Positions 60,201 to 64,000 of a stretch of DNA of 64,000 bases are shown here, piece after piece. The DNA is from Epiperipatus broadwayi (lineage: Eukaryota; Onychophora; Udeonychophora; Euonychophora; Peripatidae), in NCBI GenBank assembly GCA_028023455.1, contig JAQFVV010012508.1, positions 2,231,877 through 2,295,876 of the forward strand. Direction: 5' to 3'. Below the pieces are notes generated by a model that did not search any database, was not told where the DNA came from, and was given only the letters and a program-made list of their open reading frames with translations. Made by a program: the position numbers and the translations under genes. Each line of letters begins with the position of its first letter. The stretch's first letter is position 1.

Positions 60201-61548
60201 TCACAAACCTGATTTTGATAATACTAAAATACGTGTTAATTTGGATAAATAGGATTTTAGAACCAAGAGAAGACCAACTGGTTTAAATAGAGCTGATGAA
60301 GCACAATATAATTCAGCCTTATGGAGACCACATATTTTGTCTCTTTCTTCTAATATAAACTTGAAATCAATTAATGATGAAACTGAATAACACATGATCA
60401 CTATTTCTTATGCTAGCACATTACTGTTCTTAAAACAGGCAAAACTCTCCATACAATCCATTGATTACTCTGGTTGGCACTGAGTGGCACTACTGTATGG
60501 AGAGTTTTGCCTGTTTTAAGAAACTGAACAAAATAAACATTTTGTTAATCCATATATTCTGAATGCCCAACTACTTCGTGCTCAATCTCATTCTTTACGT
60601 CACAGTCAATATTCATTACTATTTCAGATCTAACAGTTTTTCTTTGAAAAGTTAACCTTGACAATGGCGGATGCTATTTCATCGAAACTTTGGGAATTAA
60701 TCAATACTAACACACAGATTAATCTAAAAACTATTTACATATATATTATTCACTTTAAAACATTGAATTTCAAAATAAATTCTTTCTATAATGCCTAATC
60801 ATTTTGAAAAATATTGGATATTTGAAGATTTAAAAAAAATAAGCAATAATTTTTATCTCCAACATCATTTGAAAATGTAACTTCTAAATCTTATTTATAT
60901 GCATTAATATATTTTAACTTTTTAAAAAATTGCACATAGGAATATATATTATTTCAATTATTAATATTTGAATAAATAATTTCACTGGTAGTGTTACTTA
61001 CTTTACAAGTAAATATTTGATTATCAAATTGATGTTGATATTTACAACGTTTTTTAGACGTGTGAGGGATTCCTTCCTTAACATGGTTCATGCTATTTGT
61101 ACATCGTTCTCTACAAAAGAATTAAACAATACAACATAAAAATGATATCTATTTAAATACAATTTATCCAAACCACTTCGAACATCTTTTAGCAAAAACC
61201 TTTTATTGTACATATATACATACACCTACGTTTCAACTGTCCTGGTTCCGAAGAAAACTGCAGAACAGTCGAAACATAGGTGTATGTATATATGTGCAAT
61301 AAAAGGTTTTTGTTAAAAAATGTTTAAAATGGTTTAGGTAAATTCTATTTATTTAAGCTATTACAGCAAAATAAAGATAAGAGTGATTTTGGTAATGATA
61401 TCTATTTCTGAACAAAAAATAATTGGCATAATTATTACGTAATTACTTACTTGCAAGAGACACAACAAGTAGAACAGGTAAAATATTCATCGGGAAAGGT
61501 GCTTGGAACTACTTTATCAATACTACCACTGAATTTTTCATTAAGAAC
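27129..61548 (-). CDS. ZFYVE1: ZFYVE1/DFCP1 orthologue, partial, 8 exons
   Basis: In vertebrates this protein is a phosphatidylinositol-3-phosphate-binding ER/Golgi and omegasome marker with a GTPase-like N-terminal part and two C-terminal FYVE fingers. Here eight minus-strand exons splice in frame, all with AG acceptors and GT donors, to about 302 codons. In order they encode a Cys-rich segment (VLNEKFSGS...YFTCSTCCVSC), the conserved KYAWSG / YVLECPNCG / SRQYWYGN / VVRTEIRHVWPG block, the first FYVE finger (TKHHCRACGKGFC...RPVPERGWG...RVCDLC), and the linker ARKVGEVVQSTFG...AIDYPL. The last visible exon ends in phase 1 just where the human protein runs into its second FYVE. That exon was not found to the left, and the N-terminal exons lie beyond the right edge. 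Introns are 340 bp to 11.3 kb and heavily invaded by transposons. No internal stop or frameshift was seen. Confidence 0.92.
27723..27752 (-). CDS. ZFYVE1: ZFYVE1 30-nt micro-exon
   Basis: It lies between TTTTCAG and GTAATC and encodes DSSPDLLQEA with the split codons. It is phase 1 on both sides, so it can be skipped without a frameshift. It extends the poorly conserved start of the inter-FYVE linker. The support is the perfect phase match and splice sites rather than conservation, so alternative use is possible. Confidence 0.7.
28593..28617 (-). ncRNA. Hammerhead ribozyme, family A
   Basis: CTGACGA, A-AGC-CACAA-GCT-A, GAAAC, then TAATCTGGGGATAT. The core is complete (N7 = C). The cleavage site would follow ATC rather than GTC, which weakens the short stem III. 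Confidence 0.7.
28988..29012 (+). ncRNA. Decayed hammerhead core, family A
   Basis: CTAATGA replaces CTGATGA and stem II has lost a pair (AGTCACAAGCT). GAAACTAGTCTGGGG is intact. Probably inactive. Confidence 0.55.
29133..29573. repeat. Direct repeat pair within the family A cluster
   Basis: 29133-29272 and 29424-29565 are direct copies sharing ATGG or GATGGAGCAGAATATG, AACTTAGACTGGGGAATG, GCTAACAGGTTTCTCTGGGC and CTTCGTTTAAG. They sit between two family A monomers and have no coding capacity. A distant relative lies at 44890-44970 (AATCTCTGACTTCTTCC). Confidence 0.6.
29819..29843 (+). ncRNA. Hammerhead ribozyme, family A
   Basis: CTGATGA, A-AGC-CACAA-GCT-A, GAAAC, TAGTC. The core is perfect and it lies in the complete 397-bp monomer. 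Stem I is slightly weakened (TAGGGATATTGAAT against ATCCATGACTCCTCA). Confidence 0.75.
30453..30573. repeat. Short inverted repeat, MITE-like
   Basis: The arms of about 50 bp contain AATAATCAATCTAAATAAGA and GATAAACAACTAATGA and their complements, around an AT-rich centre near 30509. It is non-coding, and its class is unknown. Confidence 0.6.
31005..31228 (+). pseudogene. RTE LINE reverse-transcriptase fragment, plus strand
   Basis: It encodes KVLKEMIERPNNYELI, then LIDHQKAFDSHSIF, then LKYHNNDLKNIFKFLKNIY. These are the YEKAFDS and HGIDxxxxxILKNIY blocks of the RTE RT. It abuts a minus-strand RTE copy at 31233, so two RTE pieces meet head to tail in opposite directions. Confidence 0.75.
31233..32085 (-). 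pseudogene. RTE LINE copy, 5' truncated
   Basis: It begins with the (ATC)n tail at 31233. The minus strand holds a 199-codon open piece (31360-31959) with GLKINVKKTNVMFN, NYKYLDQI and VLTYGSETW, then RDRKRNIWVREQTGV. Upstream, the FADD active-site block is frameshifted near 31980. The terminal WIDNG is replaced by mutated sequence. It ends near 32085, upstream of the RT fingers. Confidence 0.85.
32647..33291 (+). repeat. Family A element with 12-bp target duplication
   Basis: It is flanked by TAATTTTATATA at 32635-32646 and 33292-33303. It consists of an inverted 3' part (32647-32815), then the end of a direct monomer (GAGTGGCAATATACATAGAGAG) joined to one full direct monomer with its hammerhead. 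The outer 100 bp form inverted repeats containing ACGTATTGCCACTCAATGCA. The target duplication shows it moved as one unit. Confidence 0.8.
33145..33203 (+). ncRNA. Complete type-I hammerhead ribozyme, family A
   Basis: Stem I outer is AUCCAA (33145-33150) with UUGGAU (33198-33203). The internal loop is GGC against UA. Stem I inner is UCCUCA (33154-33159) with UGGGGA (33190-33195). The core CUGACGA is 33160-33166. Stem II is GGC-CACAA-GCC flanked by an A-A mismatch, then GAA at 33180-33182. Stem III is AC-UA-GU, and predicted cleavage is after C33189. This is the best-preserved family A ribozyme. The 2-bp stem III is typical of Penelope-linked hammerheads, which often act as dimers. Confidence 0.85.
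33624..33826. repeat. Foldback element (family G)
   Basis: The terminal arms GTAATAAACTAAAGATCAG (33624) and CTGATCTTTAGTTTATTATA (33807) are inverted. The centre contains AGAATAGGTGGATTCATTCT, which is itself partly palindromic and recurs in altered form at 35138-35166. Confidence 0.6.
33945..34260 (+). pseudogene. RTE LINE C-terminal relic, plus strand
   Basis: With frameshifts the plus strand reads NYKYFAQIITINGNI, then LVLLVFTYEYKSWTFN and NKGI..VQTT, matching the NSYKYLGQIINTDGNI and VLTYGSETWTLNRRAIQRLQTTQ blocks of the RTE family. It is much older than the other copies. Confidence 0.65.
34912..35250. repeat. Foldback element with about 32-bp arms (family G-like)
   Basis: TATATGTAAACAAAAGGAGT followed by AAATCACC (from about 34917) faces GTGATTTACTCCCTTTGTTT (35214). 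An inner near-palindrome lies at 35138-35166. No coding sequence. Confidence 0.6.
35349..35470. repeat. Palindromic flank of the near-full-length RTE copy
   Basis: AGTCTTTCAA (35371) and TTGAAAGACT (35460) bracket a hairpin built from CTTAAACCTCCTCAG and TTGAGGTGGTTTAAG. The outer segment TTAACTATTATATA-CAGTCTTTC (35356-35378) recurs in inverted form at the far end of the RTE copy (about 38434-38456). This is odd for target-primed insertion, which gives direct repeats. Confidence 0.6.
35471..38443 (-). pseudogene. Near-full-length RTE LINE, mutated
   Basis: The single ORF family encodes an AP-like endonuclease and a reverse transcriptase. On the minus strand from the right: LIVNPGCH and GTYNCRSLSSERRLQELE (endonuclease start, about 38050-38280), then QVYAPTSSHSD and IVMGDFNGKIG (37679-38032), then GTAELDYILTN and SNHRLV (37484-37675), then RT blocks EQTGFKSGFSTVDHI and VDYEKAFDSI (36283-36651), then SYKYFGQIINTDGNI and FLTYGSETWTLNRR (35535-36164). 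Each block is in a separate open piece, so several stops and frameshifts break the ORF. It ends in a short ATC tail at 35471. Confidence 0.88.
38697..39028 (+). repeat. Family E element with 12-bp target duplication
   Basis: The element proper is 38711-39016 (306 bp), flanked by TTTAAAACAATA at 38699-38710 and 39017-39028. It begins ATATTTACTAAGGCAATAAACC and ends with AATTATAAATTTAT. No coding capacity, no clear pol III boxes and no inverted ends are seen. The target duplication and variable copy lengths suggest a retroposed short element. It landed 18 bp beyond the donor side of the FYVE exon at 39047. Confidence 0.75.
39047..39218 (-). CDS. ZFYVE1: ZFYVE1 exon: zinc-binding core of the first FYVE finger
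   Basis: 172 nt, phase 0 in and phase 1 out, acceptor ATCATTAG and donor GTATTT. It encodes VCGICETRFGDTDTKHHC, RACGKGFCENCSSKI, RPVPERGWGETPVRVCDLC. All eight zinc-ligand cysteines are present as four CxxC pairs, together with the basic KHHCRACG pocket that binds phosphatidylinositol 3-phosphate and the RVC motif. TKHH replaces RRHH as in other ZFYVE1 proteins. Confidence 0.95.
39219..40070. other. Intron sequence without recognised elements
   Basis: AT-rich intron between ZFYVE1 exons with homopolymer tracts (39815-39837). Nothing further is recognised up to the family A block. Confidence 0.4.
40071..40870 (-). repeat. Family A copies, mostly inverted, in tandem
   Basis: An almost complete minus-strand monomer (40071-40460) is followed by a second, partial inverted copy (40481-40640), then a direct segment ending near 40870. 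The usual landmarks are present: ATCCCCAGACTAG, CTAATGCAACCCTCTA, CATTTTGGCATCTTTGG-like, TGATCACAATTTC. Two hammerhead cores lie on the minus strand. The one at about 40174-40198 has GATAC for GAAAC and CATTGATGA-like changes. Confidence 0.7.
40591..40615 (-). ncRNA. Hammerhead ribozyme core, family A
   Basis: CTGAAGA, A-AGC-TATAA-GCT-A, GAAAC, TAGTC. Core and stem II are intact, with N7 = A. The stem I strands are mutated (CTTCACA against TGAGAATGTTGG). Confidence 0.65.
41269..41882. repeat. Element with about 33-bp inverted ends, unknown class
   Basis: TAGTCACCCAAGCTTGGCAG then TCATGTTTTTTT (41269-41301) faces AAAAAAGACATGGCTGCC then TAGCTTGGATGACAGGA (41847-41882). The interior is AT-rich and non-coding. 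Target duplication is unclear. Confidence 0.5.
42017..42690 (+). pseudogene. LINE reverse-transcriptase relic
   Basis: The plus strand reads DKNLWRNFENMGIDLGLVKI and KNLYKNN, corresponding to the LWxxLxxMGI...IxxLY block, and later FFFADDTEFF, with the FADD catalytic box, then DMKQLQ. Poly-T expansions and many stops interrupt it. It is a different subfamily from the RTE copies with GAT tails. Confidence 0.6.
43088..43256. repeat. Family A hairpin derivative
   Basis: AAACAGGCAAAACT...ACAGTAGTGCCACCCTGTG and its complement form the ends. The centre keeps the direct GATGGGGATTTATGCAC block. No hammerhead remains. It lies in the intron upstream of the FYVE exon. Confidence 0.7.
43752..44122. 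repeat. Long palindrome made of two family E halves
   Basis: The arms 43752-43932 and 43947-44122 are inverted copies about 175 bp long with few mismatches, from TAAACATTAATTTTTATTAA to AACCTACTTTCT. The spacer is only about 14 bp. It contains GAGGGACCTCT-like and CTTAACACAAGATTA family E landmarks. Confidence 0.8.
44165..44440 (-). repeat. Family E repeat
   Basis: Reversed, it reads GAGAGGGACCTCTACAAATC, TTAACACAAGATTAC, CAATCTACTTTCTAATTATA, GAGTGTGAAGCGAGTAAG and CACTAATTAAGTCCAC, parallel to the 38711-39016 copy. Confidence 0.65.
44509..44536 (-). ncRNA. Hammerhead-ribozyme core, family B
   Basis: CTGATGA-A-GACTG-CAGGA-CAGTT-GAAAC, followed by TGTTAG. Stem II has one G-U pair. Flanks match those of the copy at 21356-21383 (aattctttaat-like and the 3' segment), so both belong to one longer repeat. 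Confidence 0.65.
45062..45232 (-). CDS. ZFYVE1: ZFYVE1 exon: start of the first FYVE finger
   Basis: 171 nt, phase 0 at both ends, acceptor TTTCCCAG and donor GTCAGT. It encodes GSTVLQGTHNAARRFLDGVH, then LVSETVTSVSSKPTKML, then ANWMTDQIAPIYWVPNSQIV. The IAPxYWxPNSQI segment is the N-terminal lip (W-x-x-D-like) of the ZFYVE1 FYVE finger, whose zinc core is in the next exon. Confidence 0.93.
45233..46860. other. Intron, AT-rich, few recognisable elements
   Basis: A tRNA-like B box (GAGTTCGAATTC) at about 45655 may mark a decayed SINE. An (AAT)n run lies at 46261-46281. Segments at 46280-46650 read as broken coding-like sequence (IKEWQKKIF then IKRRDK) but could not be assigned. Confidence 0.35.
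46861..47180. repeat. Family A element with 10-bp target duplication
   Basis: ACTACATCCA flanks it at 46861-46870 and 47171-47180. The 300-bp insert starts TTAAACAGGCAAAACTCTCC, has an inverted and a direct copy of the 3' block, then GTTTTGCCTGTTTAATAACA and GATCATGTGATG, the start of the next monomer. The hammerhead has been lost at the centre (TTCTGGCTTGTGG then TTGAGTAG). Confidence 0.82.
47982..48009 (-). ncRNA. Hammerhead-like core, family B (mutated)
   Basis: CTGAAGA-A-GACTG-CAAGA-TAGTA-GAAAC. Stem II has lost its last pair, but both boxes are kept. Confidence 0.55.
48049..48076 (+). ncRNA. Hammerhead-like core, family B (mutated)
   Basis: GTGAAGA-A-GACTG-CAGAA-CCGTC-GAAAC. The first core base is G and stem II has a mismatch. 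It is the mirror partner of the core at 47982-48009. Confidence 0.5.
48588..49031. mobile_element. hAT-type non-autonomous transposon
   Basis: The left end CAGGGGTTCCCAAACTTTTT and the right end, reversed CAGAAGTTCCCAACCTGGGG, are characteristic hAT terminal repeats. The 444-bp interior has a repeated TTTTCATAAAAGCTTTATT segment and no transposase. An 8-bp target duplication is not recognisable (ATTTAAAG against AATGCAGT). Confidence 0.7.
49747..49775 (+). ncRNA. Hammerhead-ribozyme core, family B variant
   Basis: CTGAAGA-A-GATTG-CTGGGG-CAATC-GAAAC-TGTC. Both strands of stem II changed together relative to GACTG/CAGTC, so pairing is preserved. A GTC cleavage triplet follows. Confidence 0.65.
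49979..50274. repeat. Family A element with long target duplication
   Basis: ATAACTTGTTAATAAA occurs at 49979-49994 and 50259-50274. The insert has inverted ends of about 50 bp built on ACTCACTATACGTATTGCCA and a minus-strand hammerhead, and finishes with GTCATGTGATGTTTATTGGC, the start of the next monomer. Confidence 0.8.
50115..50139 (-). ncRNA. Hammerhead ribozyme, family A
   Basis: CTGACGA, A-GGC-CACAA-GCC-A, GAAAC, then TAATCTGGGGATATTGGAT. Stem II is GGC/GCC as at 33160, while other copies have AGC/GCU. Confidence 0.72.
50948..50972 (-). ncRNA. Hammerhead ribozyme core, family D
   Basis: CCTCA-CTGAAGA-T-AGCC-AAT-GGTT-T-GAAAC-CGTT-TTGGGGATG. Core boxes are complete, stem II is four pairs, and stem I can pair CCTCA with TGGGG. 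Sequence around it (GCACTAGGATAATCC) differs from family A, so this is a separate relative. Confidence 0.65.
51310..51600 (+). pseudogene. LINE reverse-transcriptase relic (Jockey/CR1-like region)
   Basis: The plus strand reads VSRQMQVL then IYIAFIDLFKAFDVIN, then LWYCLKLIGC. These match the ARQLQEK...LYIAFIDLTKAFDTVNRxxLWxxLxxIGCP block of LINE RTs. Stops interrupt the frame, and no other domain is preserved. Confidence 0.7.
52458..52575 (-). CDS. ZFYVE1: ZFYVE1 exon: CPNCG / RSRQYW block
   Basis: 118 nt, acceptor CTTTATAG and donor GTAAGT after GGT. It completes a glycine codon and encodes YVLECPNCGIIFRSRQYWYG, then NRDPVETVVRTEIRHVWPG. The CxxC pair and the SRQYW(F/Y)GN motif are hallmarks of the ZFYVE1 region before the FYVE fingers. 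The alternative donor one codon earlier would break the frame. Confidence 0.93.
53440..53465 (+). ncRNA. Decayed hammerhead core, family C
   Basis: CTGATGA-ATGCTGGTTCAGCA-CAAAAT. Stem II TGCT/AGCA is intact but GAAA is CAAA, so it is probably inactive. Almost nothing of the surrounding element is left. Confidence 0.5.
53621..53718 (-). CDS. ZFYVE1: ZFYVE1 exon: CYERG / KYAWSG block
   Basis: 98 nt, phase 0 in and phase 2 out, acceptor TATGTAG and donor GTAAGT. It encodes TCYERGQEMIVVPKTSGS, then KDSVWLGLAKYAWSG, matching the conserved VVPKTS and GLAKYAWSG motifs of ZFYVE1. Confidence 0.93.
53935..54222. repeat. Family C foldback, compact
   Basis: Arms of 50 bp or more run from AATTATAAGGGACTTGAATT to ACATGTGAAAA-like centre and back, with AGCTCCCTACAT and ATGTAGGGAGCT. 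The centre holds a collapsed hammerhead (GTTGAGTGCTGGTTCAGCAC then AAAAT). Confidence 0.75.
54556..54775 (+). repeat. Family C element, direct copy with intact hammerhead
   Basis: Order is TTGCTATCTTAATATAAACT, GAGCACTGATTATATATATG, the ribozyme, TCTACATATGTGCAGTCATG, then TTGAAGGGTGCTTGAAAGTC. The same order is seen in other family C copies. It may be the terminal repeat of a Penelope-like element. Confidence 0.7.
54604..54677 (+). ncRNA. Complete type-I hammerhead ribozyme, family C
   Basis: The core CUGAUGA is 54623-54629. Stem II is GUGCU-GGUUU-AGCAC (54630-54644), a full 5-bp helix with one possible extra pair. GAA follows, then stem III AUA-CA-UAU, with cleavage expected after A54657. 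Stem I is CCAA (54619-54622) with UUGG, an internal loop, then GAUGAU with the following AUUAUUUAUC. All invariant bases are present. Confidence 0.82.
55281..55308 (-). ncRNA. Hammerhead-ribozyme core, family B
   Basis: CTGATGA-T-GACTG-CAAGA-CAGTC-GAAAC-TGTTAG. Core boxes and stem II are intact. A transcript reading through both copies would form a long hairpin that competes with ribozyme folding. Confidence 0.68.
55326..55353 (+). ncRNA. Hammerhead-ribozyme core, family B
   Basis: Identical to the core at 55281-55308 on the other strand. Stem I shows only ACU/AGU pairing by eye. Confidence 0.68.
55997..56023 (-). ncRNA. Hammerhead ribozyme, family C
   Basis: CTGATGA-GTGCT-AGTTC-AGCAC-GAAAT, then ATATATCTTGGATATTG. 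Stem II has five perfect pairs. Stem III AUA-UA-UAU with cleavage after C and stem I (CUAA against UUGG) can form with one mismatch. It lies about 100 bp downstream of a GIY-YIG-like relic on the same strand. Confidence 0.78.
56095..56345 (-). pseudogene. Penelope-like GIY-YIG endonuclease relic
   Basis: The minus strand is nearly open and reads ENVSVIYIGNC, then KNVSYIGTTKNKLKIRLKQ, then KHLKFEGKMLKNVRSCKERL. The NVSYIGTTKNKLKIRLKQ block resembles the YIGxTxRxLxxRxxEH core of GIY-YIG nucleases that end PLE proteins. The usual Arg and first Tyr contexts are partly lost. Assignment rests on one motif and on the adjacent hammerhead. Confidence 0.5.
57307..57365 (+). repeat. 33-bp family A 3'-end insertion with 13-bp target duplication
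   Basis: TATACTATAAGTT occurs at 57307-57319 and 57353-57365. The 33 bp between them (57320-57352) are AAACCATTACTGTATGGAGA and GTTTTGCTCTGTT, the exact family A 3' end. It is an extreme 5' truncation, which is strong evidence that family A moves by reverse transcription starting at this 3' end. Confidence 0.78.
57440..58080 (-). other. Less AT-rich segment with two unassigned open frames
   Basis: The minus strand has an open piece at 57458-57664 (LFDHVNKYRTLGRDMSVDN, RLVVIVITEVTTESAK) and another at about 57885-58020 (MYKCVLEKAAAFSYPSYM, ALPAVALWDVRGKDPEKKLL) ending in tandem stops. Composition is richer in G+C than the surrounding intron, as expected of recent coding sequence or a mobile element. 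I recognise neither protein. There are no splice sites that would add them to ZFYVE1, whose flanking exons already join in frame. Confidence 0.4.
58380..60790 (+). pseudogene. Penelope-like element (RT + GIY-YIG), degraded
   Basis: PLE proteins join a telomerase-like reverse transcriptase to a C-terminal GIY-YIG endonuclease. Across three frames this copy shows the N-terminal block NVKNLSKRQLSSEKGFNH and VENIISIVDTSL-like, IIIPADKGNLIIVL, then RKGSSLHPTFYGFPKIRKPG (the PLE-specific LPKxHK-type block), CVIGSLTHTLDRYLVHCLQP, LVSFDVASTFTSISVEETLP, then FTMEIENNRSLSFF, the GIY-YIG start GVYKIPCLQCSESYVDQSNR and INEHKNA. Several frameshifts and stops make it inactive. A family A fragment interrupts the 3' end. 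After it the frame resumes as PYILNAQLLRAQSHSLR. A CATCGAAAC hairpin at 60668-60689 may be a hammerhead remnant. Confidence 0.88.
60379..60528 (+). repeat. Family A fragment inserted in the Penelope-like element
   Basis: GAAACTGAA occurs at 60379-60387 and 60520-60528. The 132-bp insert (60388-60519) starts TAACACATGATCACTATTTC, an inverted monomer start, then shows the inverted repeat AAACAGGCAAAACTCTCCAT / ...GAGAGTTTTGCCTGTTT around GATTACTCTGGTTGGCACTG. The PLE reading continues on both sides, so the fragment is younger than the PLE. Confidence 0.82.
61002..61110 (-). CDS. ZFYVE1: ZFYVE1 exon: CTNSMNH / CKYQHQF block
   Basis: 109 nt, acceptor TTTTGTAG and donor GTAAGT. It completes a lysine codon and encodes ERCTNSMNHVKEGIPHTSKK, then RCKYQHQFDNQIFTCK. 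The CxNSMNHxKEGxPH and RCxYxHQxDNxxxTCK motifs are diagnostic of the Cys-rich part of ZFYVE1. Confidence 0.94.
61150..61375. repeat. Family B foldback with overlapping hammerhead arms
   Basis: ATTTAAATACAATTTATCCA, TTTAGCAAAAACCTTTTATT and ATATACATACACCTACG face their complements ending TTCTATTTATTTAAGC. The centre is deleted, so the two cores overlap at 61230-61275. The plus one reads CCGAAGA-A-AACTG-CAGAA-CAGTC-GAAAC (61248-61275). Confidence 0.7.
61451..61548 (-). CDS. ZFYVE1: ZFYVE1 exon: VLNEKFSGS / Cys-rich start
   Basis: 98 nt, acceptor TATTTAG and donor GTAAGT, phase 0 in and phase 2 out. It encodes VLNEKFSGSIDKVVPSTF, then PDEYFTCSTCCVSC. The TFPDEYFTC and CxxCCxxC cysteines continue directly into the next exon across a 340-bp intron. 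This is the most N-terminal exon visible, and earlier exons must lie beyond 64000. Confidence 0.92.
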
Positions 61549-62506
61549 CTAAATAAATATATATTGTCAGTAAAAATGTTAAATATGACTGATGTAAAGA
61601 ATAAAACAATAAATACCACATCAAATATAATTAGTTTTTCATTTCATTGTTTACAATAATACTGTTTTATATTGTTTAAAAACAATTCTCATTGCACCAT
61701 TTTAAATTTTATTACAAATTACTGTAAATATATGTAGGACAATTATAAAAGTATATCAATTATCAGCTATACATCAAACAAGCAGACAATCTCTTTAAGA
61801 TGTTCAAAAAGTGATAATGGAATAGAATATGAAAAAAAATATTTTATAAGATGTTAATCCAGAATATTTTTAAATACATATACTCAGATTCAAATAAAAG
61901 CATAACTTAAAAAAAAAAAAACAAGTATACGTGGGAACAATTTCAACAGATTTAATATGGAAATTATTCTTTGAAGTCATTTCTTTTAAAAAAAAAAAAG
62001 ATGATGAAAATATATTTTATTCAAATGATTAAAAAAAAAGATGTAAATAATGAAAAAAATCATAATAAATATCCTTAAATCAATTAATAAATAAAAGTAA
62101 TTTGATTAAGAATTATAAAAATTAAAATGCACCAATCATTGACAAATATATTAAATCAAATGACAGGTATTTCAAAAATTAAATTAAATAAATGAATAAA
62201 AAAGTACTACTATTAATAATATTGCTTACTAATTAAAAATCACTTGATTTACAAATGTAAAAACATTATATATTTGAACAAATGTTTCCAGACTATCACG
62301 ATGACATTTAAAATTTCAATCATACGTAGGATTTTTATTAAATACATTAACATTCTGAAAACCTTGACTTATAACTCAGATTATTTTAGCAATTAGTTTT
62401 AGTGTTTTACATATTGAAAAGACTGAATGAAACTTCATTATTATGCAAGATAAAATCATTTTAATTGTGGTTTGTCCAATTCAATAAGTTTTATAATTTA
62501 TTATAT
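61549..62506. other. Intron, AT-rich, nothing recognised
   Basis: Homopolymer and TA-rich sequence between the exon at 61548 and the LINE tail. No further ZFYVE1 exon was detected. Confidence 0.45.
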
Positions 62507-64000
62507 ATCATCATCATCATCATCAACCATTATCAATCCACTGCAGGATGAAGGTCTCTCCAAGTTTAATCCATCTTCTCCGATCTTTAGCTTCTCTTTT
62601 CCACAACACCCCTGCGCATTTTCTTATTTCATCCATCCATCTCACATGTGGTCTCTTTCTGGGTCTTTTACAATCTCTTGGAATCCAGTTTAAAATTTCA
62701 ATTGTCCATCTATTATCATTTCTTCTAGCAATATGTCCAGCCCAACTCCATTTCAATCTTTTAATTTTTTCAATAAGATCAGTAACACCTGTTTGTTGTC
62801 TTACCCATACATTGCGTTTTCGATCTCTTCTTGTTACTCCCAACATACATCTCTCCATACTCCTTTGAGTGGTCTGAAGCCTCTGTATTGCTCTTCTATT
62901 AAGTGTCCAAGTCTCAGATCCATAAGTAAGAACTGGTAAAACACATTTGTTAAAAACCATTCTTTTCAAACACATAGGCATATTTCCTTTTAGTATCAAG
63001 TTATTTCTACCAAAAGCACTCCAACCAAGTTTAATTCTATGATTAATTTCCTCCATTATGTTTCCATCTGTATTAATAATCTGACCTAGGTATTTGTAAC
63101 TGTTAACTTCTTCTAATTCTTCATAATCAATCTTTATTTTCATATTTTGAGCAAATCGATTAAACATTACTTTAGTCTTTTTAACATTTATCTTTAGTCC
63201 TACTTTTCTACTTTCATCTGCTAACTCCTGCAACATTTCCTGCAGCTCTGAAGCATTATTTGCAAAAACAACTACATCATCTGCAAAATCTAAATGACTT
63301 AAATACTCTCCATTTACTTTCATTCCTTTAGTTTCCCATTTTAATCCACAAAATACTTCTTGCAGCACTGCTGTAAAAAGTTTTGGAGATATGGAGTCAC
63401 CTTGCCTTACACCTTTCTCAATGTTGATTTTTCCAGTATCATTATGTAATCTAATTGTTGCTGTTGCATTTTTATAAATATTCTTTAAAATATGACAATA
63501 TCCTGGATCTATACCTTGATGATCCAATGCTTTAATCACTGAAGAAATGTGTATAGAATCGAATGCCTTTTCATAATCTACAAATCCAAAACATAATGAC
63601 AACTCATATTCATTTGTCCTTTCTATGACTTCTCTCAATACCTGGATATGATCTATTGTACTAAAACCACTTTTAAATCCAGCTTGTTCTCTTGGTTGGT
63701 GGAAATCCAAAGTTCTCTGTAGACGAGTTGTAATTATCTTGGTAAAAATTTTATATAAAACTGATAAAAGGCTGATAGGTCTGTAATTTCTAATATCTTC
63801 TTTATCACCTTTTTTAAATATTAATATTATTACTGCATTCTTCCAATCTTCCAGTACATCTTTATCATTTAGACATTTGGTATATAACTTTGCTAAAATT
63901 GTTTCTATTTCTTCACCTCCTTCTTTTAATATATCAATTATAATTCCATCATTTCCTGGAGCCTTTCCTTTCTTCATACATTTAATTGCATGTCTCACTT
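62507..64000 (-). mobile_element. RTE LINE, open RT frame running off the right edge
   Basis: It begins with (ATC)n at 62507-62526 (a GAT tail on the coding strand). The minus strand is open for 491 codons from 63998 to the stop at 62523, with no frameshift. RT blocks in order are KGKAPGNDGI, NYRPISLLSVLYKIF, EQAGFKSGFSTIDHIQVL, VDYEKAFDSIH, GVRQGDSISPKLF, LDFADDVVVFA (catalytic FADD), GLKINVKKTKVMFN, and SYKYLGQIINTDGN. The C-terminal region WSWAGHIARRNDNRW follows. In this family an AP-type endonuclease precedes the RT and drives target-primed insertion. That part lies outside the window. It is the best preserved RTE copy and possibly the source type of the fragments in this window. Confidence 0.92.

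Noticed and set aside
60668-60689. Hammerhead in the 3' region of the Penelope-like element
   Set aside because: GATG-loop-CATC followed by CGAAAC is present, but the bases at the CUGANGA position do not fit, so I keep it only as a possible remnant.

Overview
This is an AT-rich, intron- and transposon-dense stretch of a metazoan nuclear genome, probably an invertebrate. No phylum can be fixed from the sequence alone. The only host gene I can support is a ZFYVE1 (double FYVE-containing protein 1, DFCP1) orthologue on the minus strand. Eight exons (61451-61548, 61002-61110, 53621-53718, 52458-52575, 45062-45232, 39047-39218, 27723-27752, 27129-27239) join in one reading frame of about 302 codons. 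They run from the cysteine-rich region before the first FYVE finger to the linker that precedes the second one. The N-terminal exons lie beyond the right edge. The second FYVE exon was not found in the 27 kb to the left.

Positions 1-27128 are 3' intron or flank. They hold a tRNA-headed SINE, several foldback elements, LINE relics, a 500-N assembly gap at 10738-11237, and a young LTR retrotransposon (visible part 11238-21299). That element has two nearly identical LTRs of about 3.2 kb, a tRNA-Lys1,2-type primer binding site and one intact 697-codon gag, but no pol. It looks non-autonomous. A piggyBac relic and a hAT element (24888-26973) follow.

Positions 27129-61548 are the ZFYVE1 exons and introns. 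The introns are packed with RTE-type LINE copies ending in an (ATC/GAT)n tail, Penelope-like element (PLE) relics with RT and GIY-YIG endonuclease, and short families that carry hammerhead-ribozyme cores. The window ends inside an RTE LINE whose reading frame is open across 491 codons (62523-63998).

The most unusual signal is the density and diversity of hammerhead ribozyme (HHR) cores of the form CUGANGA-stem II-GAAA. I see at least four families on both strands. Family A (monomer about 397 bp) and family C fold by eye into full type-I hammerheads with stems I, II and III. Copies show compensatory changes in stem II. Family A copies have target-site duplications of 9-16 bp, tandem and head-to-head monomers, and even a 33-bp insertion made only of the element's 3' end. 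This fits retroposition of self-cleaving, PLE-linked non-autonomous elements (retrozyme-like).
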